Positions 24,371 through 33,340 of a stretch of DNA of 63,930 bases are shown here, piece by piece. Origin of the DNA: an uncultured Collinsella sp. (GTDB taxonomy: Bacteria > Actinomycetota > Coriobacteriia > Coriobacteriales > Coriobacteriaceae). Position numbers and translations under genes: made by a program. Location: the NCBI GenBank assembly GCA_934650095.1, contig CAKUFT010000005.1, positions 1 through 63,930 on the forward strand, in the 5' to 3' direction. Under the pieces are notes generated by a model. That model saw nothing but the letters and a program-made list of their open reading frames with translations. It did not search any database and was not told the DNA's origin. Numbering within the stretch: position 1 is the stretch's first letter; each line of letters opens with the position of its first letter.

Positions 24371-25042
24371 TTATTTTTTATCCGCCGTCCCGATAAAACC
24401 CTGATGGAGCAAATACGCTATTGCAACTCCCGAGTGAACGTCAATCGTTGCTATAGACCTGACGACGTTGCTGATGCCGGTGTCGGCTAGTGGGGCTAGC
24501 GGGGCGTGATCCAGCTCCCATTCTAGGCCGTGCTCGCTGACCTTGGTGTTGGGGGCGATTGCGATGATAGAGAAGGTCTTGCCTTCGGCACCTTCGATGG
24601 TCCACGATTCGCCGGCGTGAAGGATGCGGGCTGTGGTTTCGTCTTCGCAGATCCAGACGGGGGCGTCGGTGTAGGCTGATAGTAGGCCTAGGACGCTAAG
24701 GGCCATGTCGGGGCGGCCTCCGGTGGCGCAGGTTGCGTATAGTTCGGCGGCTGGCCAGCGGCGGCGGATGGTGTCCAACGCCAAGGCCAGATCGGTGTAG
24801 TCCTTGTAGGGGTTGTGGCGCTCTACTTCGAAGTCTTTGGCTGCGTCGACTAGGGCGCGGCCCTCATCGCTCACTGTGTCAGCGTCACCAACGTATACGT
24901 CGCAACTCAATCCGACACCCAGTAGGGCGTCCAGGCCGCGATCTACGGCGACGATGTGGTCGCACTCCCCTGCCAGCTGGCGCAACAACTCGGCGCTCGC
25001 CACCACCGGTGAGCCACAGACTACTAATACTTTGCAAGCCAT
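24371..25042 (-). CDS. thiN: Thiamine pyrophosphokinase
   Basis: 223 residues. Converts thiamine to thiamine diphosphate with ATP. The N-terminal domain shows VDRGLDALL, VGDADTVS and KDYTDLALAL near residue 80, corresponding to the conserved Asp residues for nucleotide and metal, then the ATGGRPDMAL glycine motif near residue 107. The C-terminal beta-rich domain binds thiamine. It is adjacent on the same strand to a HAD phosphatase (9 bp gap), so probably in one operon. No TPP riboswitch was recognised nearby. Confidence 0.87.
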   Translation of the reverse strand: MACKVLVVCGSPVVASAELLRQLAGECDHIVAVDRGLDALLGVGLSCDVYVGDADTVSDEGRALVDAAKDFEVERHNPYKDYTDLALALDTIRRRWPAAELYATCATGGRPDMALSVLGLLSAYTDAPVWICEDETTARILHAGESWTIEGAEGKTFSIIAIAPNTKVSEHGLEWELDHAPLAPLADTGISNVVRSIATIDVHSGVAIAYLLHQGFIGTADKK

Positions 25043-25051
25043 AGCCCTCGC

Positions 25052-25741
25052 CTAGCCCTCAAACGTAAGCACGCGAGCAAGGTCCAGCTCTTCATAGCTA
25101 TCGATATAAATCTCGCAGTTGTCGCGCACATCATCGCGCTTCATGCGGCCATGCGGGTCATAGATGCCCACGCGCTTAAAGCCGGCGGTGCCGGAGCTCT
25201 TAAGGCCAAAGACTGCGTCCTCAAACACCCATGCGGTGTCAAACGCATGCCCGTGGCGCTCCTCCAGGCGGCGCAGGGCCAGCTCATACACATCGGGGAA
25301 CTGCTTGGAGCGTCCGGCCTCGCCTGTCGTCGTAACAAACTCCATGTAGCGATCGAGCCCGGCACCGGCCAGCGCGGACCCAACCAGCTCCGCCGGCGTG
25401 GACGTGGCAACACACATAGCAATGCCCGCCGCCTTTGCCTGCTCCAAAAAAGCCAGAAGGCCATCACGCGGCGGCACCTTGGAATAGCCATCGATGAGAA
25501 TCTCGCTCAGCTCGCGATATAGCTCTTCGCCGCCTTCGCCAATACCCCACGTGTCGTGGTAGGCCTGGCACTCGTCCTCCAGCGAAAGGTGCTCAAACTG
25601 GGCAAAATCGTCAACCGTCATATCAACGCCGTGGCGGCGCAATAACTCGGGCTGGGCATAGGCCCAAACGGGGGTGCTGTTAACCAACGTGCCGTCGCAA
25701 TCGAAAATAAAAGCAACGTTGGGGGCGGCGGTTTGGGACAT
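25052..25741 (-). CDS. HAD-superfamily phosphatase, beta-phosphoglucomutase-like
   Basis: 229 residues from the ATG at 25741, chosen for its GAAAGG site (an upstream start at 25762 lacks one). Motif I FDCDGTLVNS carries the nucleophile Asp and acid Asp; VATSTPAEL is motif II; the cap domain lies between; motif III/IV is seen in FEDAVFGLKS. Subfamily IA with a four-helix cap, as in beta-phosphoglucomutase and phosphoglycolate phosphatase. The promoter region shared with the glycogen cluster carries GGTAAAAC sites, which hints at sugar-phosphate metabolism; the substrate is not certain. Confidence 0.8.
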   Translation of the reverse strand: MSQTAAPNVAFIFDCDGTLVNSTPVWAYAQPELLRRHGVDMTVDDFAQFEHLSLEDECQAYHDTWGIGEGGEELYRELSEILIDGYSKVPPRDGLLAFLEQAKAAGIAMCVATSTPAELVGSALAGAGLDRYMEFVTTTGEAGRSKQFPDVYELALRRLEERHGHAFDTAWVFEDAVFGLKSSGTAGFKRVGIYDPHGRMKRDDVRDNCEIYIDSYEELDLARVLTFEG

Positions 25742-25763
25742 ATACGAACCTTTCGATGTCAAA

Positions 25764-25851
25764 TGGTAAACATCCTGCTAAAAACGTTTTACCAAACGTC
25801 AAACTAACAATCTTGAAACCCTAATTGGTAAAACTGTCAAGAGTTTTACCA
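25764..25851. promoter_or_regulatory. Cluster of GGTAAAAC operator half-sites between the HAD and glgB genes
   Basis: TGGTAAAC (25764-25771), the palindrome TAAAACGTTTTA (25780-25791, continuing into ACCA), and a perfect 9-bp inverted pair TGGTAAAAC (25826-25834) / GTTTTACCA (25843-25851). A consensus -35 TTGACA for the minus-strand HAD gene lies at 25835-25840, in the middle of the last pair, so a bound LacI-type repressor would block it. The rest of this gap to 26072 holds a possible plus-strand extended -10 (TGTTATGGT near 25940) for glgB. Confidence 0.55.
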
Positions 25852-26072
25852 TCGTAATTCTGCCAGTGGTCTAAACATGGCGCTCACCGATTAAAAGCCG
25901 CCGCAAAACCACTTTCCTCCATAAAAGTAATGTACAGGTGTTATGGTAGTTTCTGCCGAAAGTTCCACCGAGCACGCGAGGTGGAACGAATCATAGAACT
26001 ATCGCCGTCCCTTCGATTCGTGCAGCCCTGGACCTTTCGCATCTAGTCACCAAGGCAACACGCTGCCGCGTC

Positions 26073-28346
26073 ATGATGGGATCAAACGTGAGCGATACAA
26101 AGCTAAAGCCAACGGCAAAAAAGCCCGCTACCCGCAAGGCCGCTCCGCACGCACCGGAGCTCTCAAAGGACGATGTCTATCTGTTTGGCATCGGTATGTG
26201 GGAGCGCAGCTGGGAAAAGATGGGCGCGCACCCCGACACGCAGAATCGTACGCGCGGCTGGCGTTTTTGCGTTTGGGCGCCCGATGTAAAGAGCGTCCAC
26301 GTCATTGGTGAATTTAACGACTGGGATGAGGAAGCCAACCCGCTGGTGCCCGTGCATACGAGCGCTATCTGGGAAGGCTTTATTCCTGGCGCCGAGCAGG
26401 GACAGCTTTATAAGTATCTGATCGAGACCAACGAGGGCGAAAAGCTCTACAAGGCCGATCCGTATGCCTTTAAGGCCGAGTGCCCTCCGGGTACGGCAAG
26501 CGTGCTGTGGAGCCTGGACGGCTATAAGTGGAACGATGCCGCGTGGCTCAAGCGCCGCGCCGGCCATAACCACATGTCGCAGCCGCTGAACATCTACGAG
26601 GTGCATATTGGTTCGTGGAAGCGCCACGGCGATGCGCCGCAGGGCGAGCCGGACGAGTATGGTAACTACCCCGGCCCCATGGATCCCTTCCCCGCGCAGC
26701 GCGGCGAGTTCTACACCTACGACGACCTGTCGGTGGAACTCGTGGACTACGTACGCGACATGGGCTATACGCACATTGAGGTCATGCCGCTCATGGAACA
26801 TCCCTTCGACGGCTCCTGGGGCTACCAGACGACCGGCTACTATGCCGCAACGTCGCGCTACGGCGACCCGCAGCAGCTCATGCACTTTATCGATGCGTGT
26901 CACGAGGCGGGCATCGGCGTGATCATGGACTGGGTGCCCGGCGGTTTTTGCGCCGACTCCCACGGCCTTGCCACCTTTAACGGCCATATGCTGTTTGAGC
27001 ACGAGATTCACCCCAACTGGGGCACGCACAAGTTCGATTTCGCCCGCGGCGAGGTCCGCTCCTTCCTGGTTTCCAACGTGCTGTACTGGCTCGAGAACTT
27101 CCACGTGGACGGCATTCGCATGGACGGCGTGTCCAGCATGCTGTACCTCAACTTTGGCATCGACGATCCCGGCCAAAAGAAGTTCAACAAGTACGGTACC
27201 GAGGAGGACTTGGACGCCAGCGCGTTTATCCGTCAGGTCAACTGCGCCGTTGAGGCTCACTACCCCGACGTGATGATGATGGCCGAGGAGTCCACCGCGT
27301 GGCCGCTCGTGACCTATCCGCCGCAGGACGGCGGCCTGGGCTTCCACTACAAGTGGGACATGGGCTGGATGAACGACACCCTGCACTACATGCAGACCGA
27401 TTTTCCGTGGCGCCCCGGCAACCACGGCCTGCTCACGTTCTCCATCATGTACGCCTTTACCGAGAACTTTATCTGCCCGTTGAGCCACGACGAGGTCGTG
27501 CACGGCAAGTGCTCGCTGATCGGCCGTATGCCGGGCGACTGGTGGCGCCAGTTTGCCGGCCTGCGCACGCTGGCCTTCTACCAGATGACGCACCCCGGTG
27601 CCAAGCTCAACTTTATGGGCAACGAGATCGGCCAGTTTATCGAGTGGCGCTACTACGAGTCTATCCAGTGGTTCCTGACCGAGGAGTACGAGACCCACAA
27701 GCATCATCAGGCGTTTATCAAGGCGCTCAACCACCTGTATACCGCCGAGCCCGCCCTGTATGAGCGCGGCTACACCGACGACGGCTTTACCTGGATCGAT
27801 GCGGACAACTCCAAGCAGTCCATCGTGAGCTTTGTGCGCCAGGGCGAGGACGTGGACGACGACCTGGTGATCCTGATCAACTTTGACCCGGCGAGCTACG
27901 AGAGCTTCCGCGTGGGCGTACCGCGCGAGGGTGACTGGGAGGTCATCTTCGACTCCGACCGTCCCGAGTTCGGCGGCAGCGGCTATGCCGGCGAGGAGCC
28001 CTACACCTGCTCGAGCGAGCCCTATCCCTGGAACGGGCAGATGGACTCCATCGAGATCAAGGTGCCCGGCCTGGCTGGCGTGGTGCTTAAGCGCCGTGGC
28101 CCCAGCAGCCATAAGCCGCCGGTAGTCGAGGAGCCGAAGAAGGTTACGCGTAAGCGCACGTCCTCGGTGAAGCCCAAGACTGCTGCGGTCAAGAAGGCAC
28201 CGGCTAAGGCGAAGACTACGACGACCAAGGCGAAGGCTGCCGCGAAGCCCGCTGCCAAGGCCACTACGGCTAAGAAGCCGGCTGCCAAAAAGGCAACTAC
28301 CAAGGCCAAGTCAGCTTCTGTTAAGTCGACCGCCAAGGACGCGTAA
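26073..28346 (+). CDS. glgB: 1,4-alpha-glucan branching enzyme with basic C-terminal tail
   Basis: 757 residues; makes alpha-1,6 branches in glycogen. A short Lys-rich N-terminus and a CBM48 domain (FCVWAPDVKSVHVIG with FNDWDEE) precede the GH13 barrel. Catalytic residues: Asp about 351 in GIRMDGVSSM, Glu about 405 in MMAEEST, transition-state Asp in LSHDEVVHG. From about residue 678 to the end there are some 80 residues made almost only of Lys, Ala, Thr, Ser and Pro, unlike normal GlgB and like a histone H1 tail. The start is ambiguous (ATG 26073, or GTG a few codons on). First gene of the glg cluster. Confidence 0.93.
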   Translation: MMGSNVSDTKLKPTAKKPATRKAAPHAPELSKDDVYLFGIGMWERSWEKMGAHPDTQNRTRGWRFCVWAPDVKSVHVIGEFNDWDEEANPLVPVHTSAIWEGFIPGAEQGQLYKYLIETNEGEKLYKADPYAFKAECPPGTASVLWSLDGYKWNDAAWLKRRAGHNHMSQPLNIYEVHIGSWKRHGDAPQGEPDEYGNYPGPMDPFPAQRGEFYTYDDLSVELVDYVRDMGYTHIEVMPLMEHPFDGSWGYQTTGYYAATSRYGDPQQLMHFIDACHEAGIGVIMDWVPGGFCADSHGLATFNGHMLFEHEIHPNWGTHKFDFARGEVRSFLVSNVLYWLENFHVDGIRMDGVSSMLYLNFGIDDPGQKKFNKYGTEEDLDASAFIRQVNCAVEAHYPDVMMMAEESTAWPLVTYPPQDGGLGFHYKWDMGWMNDTLHYMQTDFPWRPGNHGLLTFSIMYAFTENFICPLSHDEVVHGKCSLIGRMPGDWWRQFAGLRTLAFYQMTHPGAKLNFMGNEIGQFIEWRYYESIQWFLTEEYETHKHHQAFIKALNHLYTAEPALYERGYTDDGFTWIDADNSKQSIVSFVRQGEDVDDDLVILINFDPASYESFRVGVPREGDWEVIFDSDRPEFGGSGYAGEEPYTCSSEPYPWNGQMDSIEIKVPGLAGVVLKRRGPSSHKPPVVEEPKKVTRKRTSSVKPKTAAVKKAPAKAKTTTTKAKAAAKPAAKATTAKKPAAKKATTKAKSASVKSTAKDA

Positions 28347-28438
28347 CAAAGCCGTTTCCACTGTAATCACCCGCCCCATTGGGGCGTAGGATACAAGTCA
28401 TAACCGTTCCGGGAGATATCCCCGGGGGAAAGGAACGT

Positions 28439-30865
28439 ATGAATAAGATCTTCGACAACAAGCAGGAGTTTACCGAGCTCTATCGCGATGCCGTCATGAG
28501 CATCAGCGGCAAGAGCGTCGAGGCCGCCAGCGACCTCGACCGCTTTAACGCCCTGGCCAAGCTCGTGGCCGAGAAGGCGCGCACCGTTGCCACCAAGAGT
28601 GACGCCCGCGCCACCGCCGAGGGCAAGAAGCGCGTGTACTACTTCTCGATCGAGTTTTTGATCGGCCGCCTGCTCGACAACTACCTGCTCAACTTTGGTG
28701 TGCGCGACATGGTCGCCGAGGCGCTTGACGACATGGGCTTTGACCTGTCCGTCATCGAGAACCAGGAGCCCGATCCGGCGCTGGGCAACGGTGGCCTGGG
28801 TCGACTGGCCGCATGCTTCCTGGATTCCATGGCAGCCGAGGGCATTGCCGGCTACGGCAACGGCATGCGCTACCGCTACGGTCTGTTTAAACAGGAGATC
28901 GTCAACGGCAGCCAGGTCGAGGCCACCGACGAGTGGCTCACCCACGGCTATCCCTGGGAGGTCCGTCGTCAGGACAAGGCCGTGACCATCAAGTTTGGTG
29001 GCCATGTTGAGGGTTTTGAGGAGGACGGCCGCACGTTCTACCGCACGGTGGACACGCAGGACATCCTGGCCGTCCCCTACGACATCCCCGTGGTGGGCTA
29101 TGCCGGCGAGACCGTCAACAAGCTGCGCGTCTGGGCAGCCGAGCCGGTCGAGGAGCACTTTGACCTTGAGGCCTTCAACCGCGGCGACTACGCCCTGGCC
29201 GACGCCGAGCGCGCCGAGGCCGAGGCCATCAGCGCCATCCTCTACCCCAACGACGCCGGCGAGCACGGCCGTCTGCTGCGCCTGAAGCAGGAGTACCTGT
29301 TTGTCTCGGCCGGCATCTACAGCCTGCTCGACACCTTTGAGAAGGAGCACGGCGAGAACTGGGAGCTGCTGCCGCAGTTTGTGGCCATCCACACCAACGA
29401 CACCCACCCCGCTATGTGCGGCCCCGAGCTCATGCGCATCCTGATCGACGAGAAGAAGCTCGAGTGGGATGACGCCTGGAACATCGTGACGCAGGTCGTG
29501 AGCTACACCAACCACACCATCCTGCCCGAGGCTCTGGAGAAGTGGCCCATCGGCACGTTCTCCAAGCTCCTCCCCCGCGTGTACCAGATCATCGACGAGA
29601 TCAGCCGTCGTTGGCACGAATCGTTCGACACCACGCAGGAGGGCTGGCAGGAGCGTCTGCGCCAGACCGCCATCCTGTGGGACGGCGAGATTCGCATGGC
29701 CAACCTGTCCGTGATCTGCAGCCACAGCGTCAACGGCGTGGCAAAGATCCACTCCGACATCATCAAGAACATCGTGCTCAAGGACTTCTATGCCCTGACG
29801 CCGGAGAAGTTCAACAACAAGACCAACGGCATCTCGCACCGCCGCTTCTTTGCCGAAGCCAACCCCACTTATGCCAAGCTCGTGACCGAGGCCATTGGCG
29901 ATGGTTGGCTCAAGGACGCCTTTGAGTTGGAGAAGCTCAAGGAGTTTAAGGACGACACCGAGTTCCTGAAGGCCGTGGGTGCCTCCAAGCGCGCCAACAA
30001 GGAGCGTCTGGCCGCCTACGTTAAGGCCGAGACCGGTCTGGTCATTGACCCCAACACCGTCTTTGATGTTCAGGTTAAGCGCTTCCACGCCTACAAGCGC
30101 CAGCTCATGAACATCATGAAGGTGATGGACATCTACAACCGTCGCATCGCCGACCCCAACTTCCACGTGACGCCGACGACCTTCATCTTTAGCGGCAAGG
30201 CTGCCTCGAGCTACACCTTCGCCAAGGAGACCATCCGCCTCATTAACTCCGTGGCCGAGGTCATCAACAACGATGCTCGCGTCAACGAGGTCATGAAGGT
30301 CTGCTTTATCCCCAACTTCCGCGTGAGCAACGCCCAGCTTATCTACCCCGCCGCCGAGATTTCTGAGCAGATTTCGACCGCCGGCAAGGAGGCCTCGGGC
30401 ACGTCCAACATGAAGCTCATGATGAACGGCGCCATTACGCTGGGCACCCTCGACGGCGCCAACATCGAGATCGCCGACCTGGCCGGCCGCGAGAACGAGG
30501 CCATCTTTGGCCTGACCGCTCCCGAGGTCGAGCAGCTCTGGGCATCCAACAGCTACTTTGCGTGGGATACCCTCAACGGCGATCGCGAGCGTCTGGGCCG
30601 CGTGATGGACGAGCTCAAGGACAACACCTTTGCGGGTCTTTCGGGCAACTTCGAGAGCATCTACAACGAGCTCATGAACAACAACGACCCCGACCTGGTC
30701 ATGGCCGATTTCCGCAGCTATGTGGATGCATGGGAGAAGCTTACCGGCAGCTATGGCGACCGCGAGACCTGGAACCGCAAGGCCCTGCTCAACACCGCCT
30801 CGAGCGGCTGGTTCTCGAGCGACCGCACCATTCGCGAGTACCGCGACGAGATCTGGCACGCGTAG
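28439..30865 (+). CDS. glgP: Glycogen/alpha-glucan phosphorylase
   Basis: 808 residues from the ATG at 28439 (GGAAAGGA site; an in-frame start at 28379 lacks one). It releases glucose-1-phosphate from glycogen chain ends. Early FSIEFLIGRLL and GNGGLGRLAACF, and the pyridoxal-phosphate Lys at about residue 658 in EASGTSNMKLMMNG, are diagnostic of GT35. It sits 90 bp downstream of glgB, so synthesis and breakdown genes share a cluster; two small GC-rich hairpins lie in the gap. Confidence 0.95.
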   Translation: MNKIFDNKQEFTELYRDAVMSISGKSVEAASDLDRFNALAKLVAEKARTVATKSDARATAEGKKRVYYFSIEFLIGRLLDNYLLNFGVRDMVAEALDDMGFDLSVIENQEPDPALGNGGLGRLAACFLDSMAAEGIAGYGNGMRYRYGLFKQEIVNGSQVEATDEWLTHGYPWEVRRQDKAVTIKFGGHVEGFEEDGRTFYRTVDTQDILAVPYDIPVVGYAGETVNKLRVWAAEPVEEHFDLEAFNRGDYALADAERAEAEAISAILYPNDAGEHGRLLRLKQEYLFVSAGIYSLLDTFEKEHGENWELLPQFVAIHTNDTHPAMCGPELMRILIDEKKLEWDDAWNIVTQVVSYTNHTILPEALEKWPIGTFSKLLPRVYQIIDEISRRWHESFDTTQEGWQERLRQTAILWDGEIRMANLSVICSHSVNGVAKIHSDIIKNIVLKDFYALTPEKFNNKTNGISHRRFFAEANPTYAKLVTEAIGDGWLKDAFELEKLKEFKDDTEFLKAVGASKRANKERLAAYVKAETGLVIDPNTVFDVQVKRFHAYKRQLMNIMKVMDIYNRRIADPNFHVTPTTFIFSGKAASSYTFAKETIRLINSVAEVINNDARVNEVMKVCFIPNFRVSNAQLIYPAAEISEQISTAGKEASGTSNMKLMMNGAITLGTLDGANIEIADLAGRENEAIFGLTAPEVEQLWASNSYFAWDTLNGDRERLGRVMDELKDNTFAGLSGNFESIYNELMNNNDPDLVMADFRSYVDAWEKLTGSYGDRETWNRKALLNTASSGWFSSDRTIREYRDEIWHA

Positions 30866-30969
30866 GGGCGCGCACTCCCCTAGCCGCACGGCATTACCCG
30901 GCGGGCGCGAATAGGCTCCGTGCCCGCCGCTAATGAATTAAGGAACATCGATGACAGAAGGAGAAATCG

Positions 30970-32118
30970 ATGAGTAAGAAAGAATGCATCGCGATGCTCC
31001 TCGCAGGAGGACAGGGCAGCCGATTGGGGGCACTCACCCAAAAGATCGCTAAGCCGGCGGTTAGCTTTGGTGGCAAGTTCCGCATTATCGACTTTTCGCT
31101 GTCCAACTGCTCCAACTCGGGCATCGACACGGTGGGCGTTCTGACGCAATATCGCCCCTACCTGCTGCATGCCTATGTGGGCTCCGGCGAGGCTTGGGAT
31201 CTGGACAGCCGCGACGGCGGCGTGTCGATCCTGCCGCCGTACGAGACGCAGACCGGCGGCGCCTGGTATGCGGGTACGGCCGACGCCATTACGCAGAACC
31301 TCGACTACATCAAGGCCAACGACCCCAAGTACGTCCTGATTCTTTCCGGCGACCACCTGTATCGCATGGATTACCGCAAGATGCTCAAGACACACATTGA
31401 GAACAATGCCGATCTTACGGTGAGCGTTATGCCCGTGCCGTGGGAGGAGGCCAGCCGCTTTGGCATCCTGACCACCGACCCCGAGGACGGCCGCATCACC
31501 AAGTTTACCGAGAAGCCCGAGAAGCCCGATTCGAACCTCGCGTCCATGGGCATCTACATCTTCTCGGCCGACGTGCTGATCGAGGCGCTCGAGGAGGACG
31601 CTCTGGACCAGCGCTCGAGCCACGACTTTGGCAAGGACATCATCCCCAAGCTGCTCGGCGAAAACAAGCGTCTGTACAGCTACGAGTTCCACGGCTTTTG
31701 GAAGGATGTCGGCACCATCGCCAGCTTCCATGAGACCTCGATGGACCTGCTGGGCAACAACCCCGAGTTCGATCTGTTTGACAAGAACTTCCCCATCATG
31801 TCCAACATCACCACGCGTCCGCCGCACTACATTGGTCCGGACGGCCGCCTGGACGACTGCCTGGTCTCCAACGGCTGCAAGATCTACGGCACCGCTCGCC
31901 ACTCGATCCTTTCGACCGATGTCATCATCGAGGAGCGCGCCGTGGTCGAGGACTCCGTGCTGCTGCCGGGTGCGCACGTTAAGAGCGGCGCGCACATTTG
32001 CCGCGCTATTTTGGGCGAGAACTCCACGGTCGAAGAGGGCGTGAAGCTCGGCTCTGTCGATACCACCAAGGATACGGCCGTCGTTGGAAATGACGTCGTT
32101 ATCGGGAAGGGGGAATGA
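30970..32118 (+). CDS. glgC: Glucose-1-phosphate adenylyltransferase GlgC
   Basis: 382 residues; makes ADP-glucose from ATP and glucose-1-phosphate, the committed step of glycogen synthesis. The nucleotidyltransferase loop [14 protein letters not shown] begins at residue 11. [21 protein letters not shown] and [10 protein letters not shown] carry the metal and sugar-phosphate residues. A C-terminal left-handed beta-helix follows. Strong AGAAGGAG ribosome site. It is followed at once by glgD, forming the heteromeric GlgC-GlgD type known from Firmicutes. Confidence 0.95.
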   Translation: MSKKECIAMLLAGGQGSRLGALTQKIAKPAVSFGGKFRIIDFSLSNCSNSGIDTVGVLTQYRPYLLHAYVGSGEAWDLDSRDGGVSILPPYETQTGGAWYAGTADAITQNLDYIKANDPKYVLILSGDHLYRMDYRKMLKTHIENNADLTVSVMPVPWEEASRFGILTTDPEDGRITKFTEKPEKPDSNLASMGIYIFSADVLIEALEEDALDQRSSHDFGKDIIPKLLGENKRLYSYEFHGFWKDVGTIASFHETSMDLLGNNPEFDLFDKNFPIMSNITTRPPHYIGPDGRLDDCLVSNGCKIYGTARHSILSTDVIIEERAVVEDSVLLPGAHVKSGAHICRAILGENSTVEEGVKLGSVDTTKDTAVVGNDVVIGKGE

Positions 32119-32122
32119 TCCG

Positions 32123-33250
32123 ATGATCAATCGCAAGGCCATCGGTTACATCACCGCTAACTACTCTTCGACCTACGGCAGCGTGCTGCTCAAGGACCGC
32201 CCCATCGCGTCCGTCCCGTTTTTGGGCCGCTACCGCCTGATCGACTTTCCGCTGTCCAACATGATGAATGCCGGCATCAAGACCGTCGGCGTCGTCATGC
32301 CGGGTAACTATCGCTCGCTGATCGACCACGTGGGCTCGGGCAAGGACTGGGGTCTGGACCGCAAGAAGGGCGGCCTGTTCATGGTCCCCGGCAACGCGTA
32401 TGGCACCACCAAGGGCGGCATGCGCTTCCTGCTGCGCGACATCATCTCCAACAAGACGCTGTTCCAGCGCTCGGACAAGCCCTATGTTGTGATGATGGGC
32501 ACCAACATCATCTTTAACATGGATCTCAACACCATCATCGAGGCGCACGAGAACTCCGGCGCTCAGATGACCGTGGTGTACTGCAAGGCCACGCGCAACG
32601 TTGAGGACGAGACCAAGCTCGAGATTGGCGAGAACGGCCGTCTGACGGGCGTGAGCGCCGGCGTCGTATACGGCGACAACGCGTCCATGGACTGCTGCAT
32701 CGTCAACCGCGAGACGCTGCTCGAGATCATCGATCACTACCAGGCCGCCGACTATCTGGACCTGCTCGAGGCACTCCAGGGCGACTTTGGCAATATCGAC
32801 GTGTGCAGCTATGAGTACAAGGGCGAGGTCGTGGGCGTGTTTAGCGAGAAGTCGCTGTACCGTCGCAGCATGGACCTGCTCGACCAGACCGTGGCCGACC
32901 AGCTCTTCGATCCCGAGCGCCCGATCCTGACCAAGGCCCACGACGTGCCGCCTTCGCGCTACGCGACCGGCAGCCACGCGTGCAACTCGATCATCTCGGC
33001 CGGCTGCATCATCAAGGGCACCGTGCGCAACTCGATCCTGTCGCGCGGCGTTGTGGTTGAGGAAGGCGCCTCGGTGACCAACTCGATCATCAACCAGAGC
33101 TGCATCATCAAGAGCGGCGCCCGCGTTGAGAACGCCATCCTGGACAAGAACAACGTGGTGCCCGTCAACACCGAGCTTCGCGGCACGCCCGAGAACATCC
33201 TGGTGCTGGGCAAGGCTCCGTTAACTTCCGATACCACCATCGCTCGTTAA
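32123..33250 (+). CDS. glgD: GlgD subunit of ADP-glucose pyrophosphorylase
   Basis: 375 residues from the ATG at 32123 with GGAAGGGGGA upstream, four bases after the glgC stop. The fold matches GlgC, but the catalytic G-rich loop is replaced by YITANYSSTYGS, and the active-site Asp of GlgC is altered, as expected for the non-catalytic GlgD partner that modulates GlgC. A C-terminal beta-helix with INQSCIIKSG repeats is present. Confidence 0.92.
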   Translation: MINRKAIGYITANYSSTYGSVLLKDRPIASVPFLGRYRLIDFPLSNMMNAGIKTVGVVMPGNYRSLIDHVGSGKDWGLDRKKGGLFMVPGNAYGTTKGGMRFLLRDIISNKTLFQRSDKPYVVMMGTNIIFNMDLNTIIEAHENSGAQMTVVYCKATRNVEDETKLEIGENGRLTGVSAGVVYGDNASMDCCIVNRETLLEIIDHYQAADYLDLLEALQGDFGNIDVCSYEYKGEVVGVFSEKSLYRRSMDLLDQTVADQLFDPERPILTKAHDVPPSRYATGSHACNSIISAGCIIKGTVRNSILSRGVVVEEGASVTNSIINQSCIIKSGARVENAILDKNNVVPVNTELRGTPENILVLGKAPLTSDTTIAR

Positions 33251-33281
33251 CATTGGCGTCGCATAATCGCACGTAAACTGA

Positions 33282-33317
33282 AGAATAGCCGCCCGGTTTG
33301 TACCTGGCGGCTATTCT
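33282..33317 (+). other. Perfect 12-bp hairpin in the glgA leader
   Basis: AGAATAGCCGCC (33282-33293) pairs exactly with 33306-33317 across a 12-base loop. No T-run follows, and the glgA ribosome site begins about 12 bases later, so it is more likely an mRNA stability or translation element than a terminator. Confidence 0.6.
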
Positions 33318-33340
33318 CGAATAACAACATGGGAGACAAT

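Noticed and set aside
28367..30889. Very long open frame on the minus strand opposite glgP (about 840 codons), with similar ones opposite glgB, glgA, capE/capF and the GH13-GH77 gene
   Set aside because: High-GC codon use leaves few stops in the frame opposite the third codon position. These frames are low-complexity, lack ribosome sites and lie over clearly identified genes.
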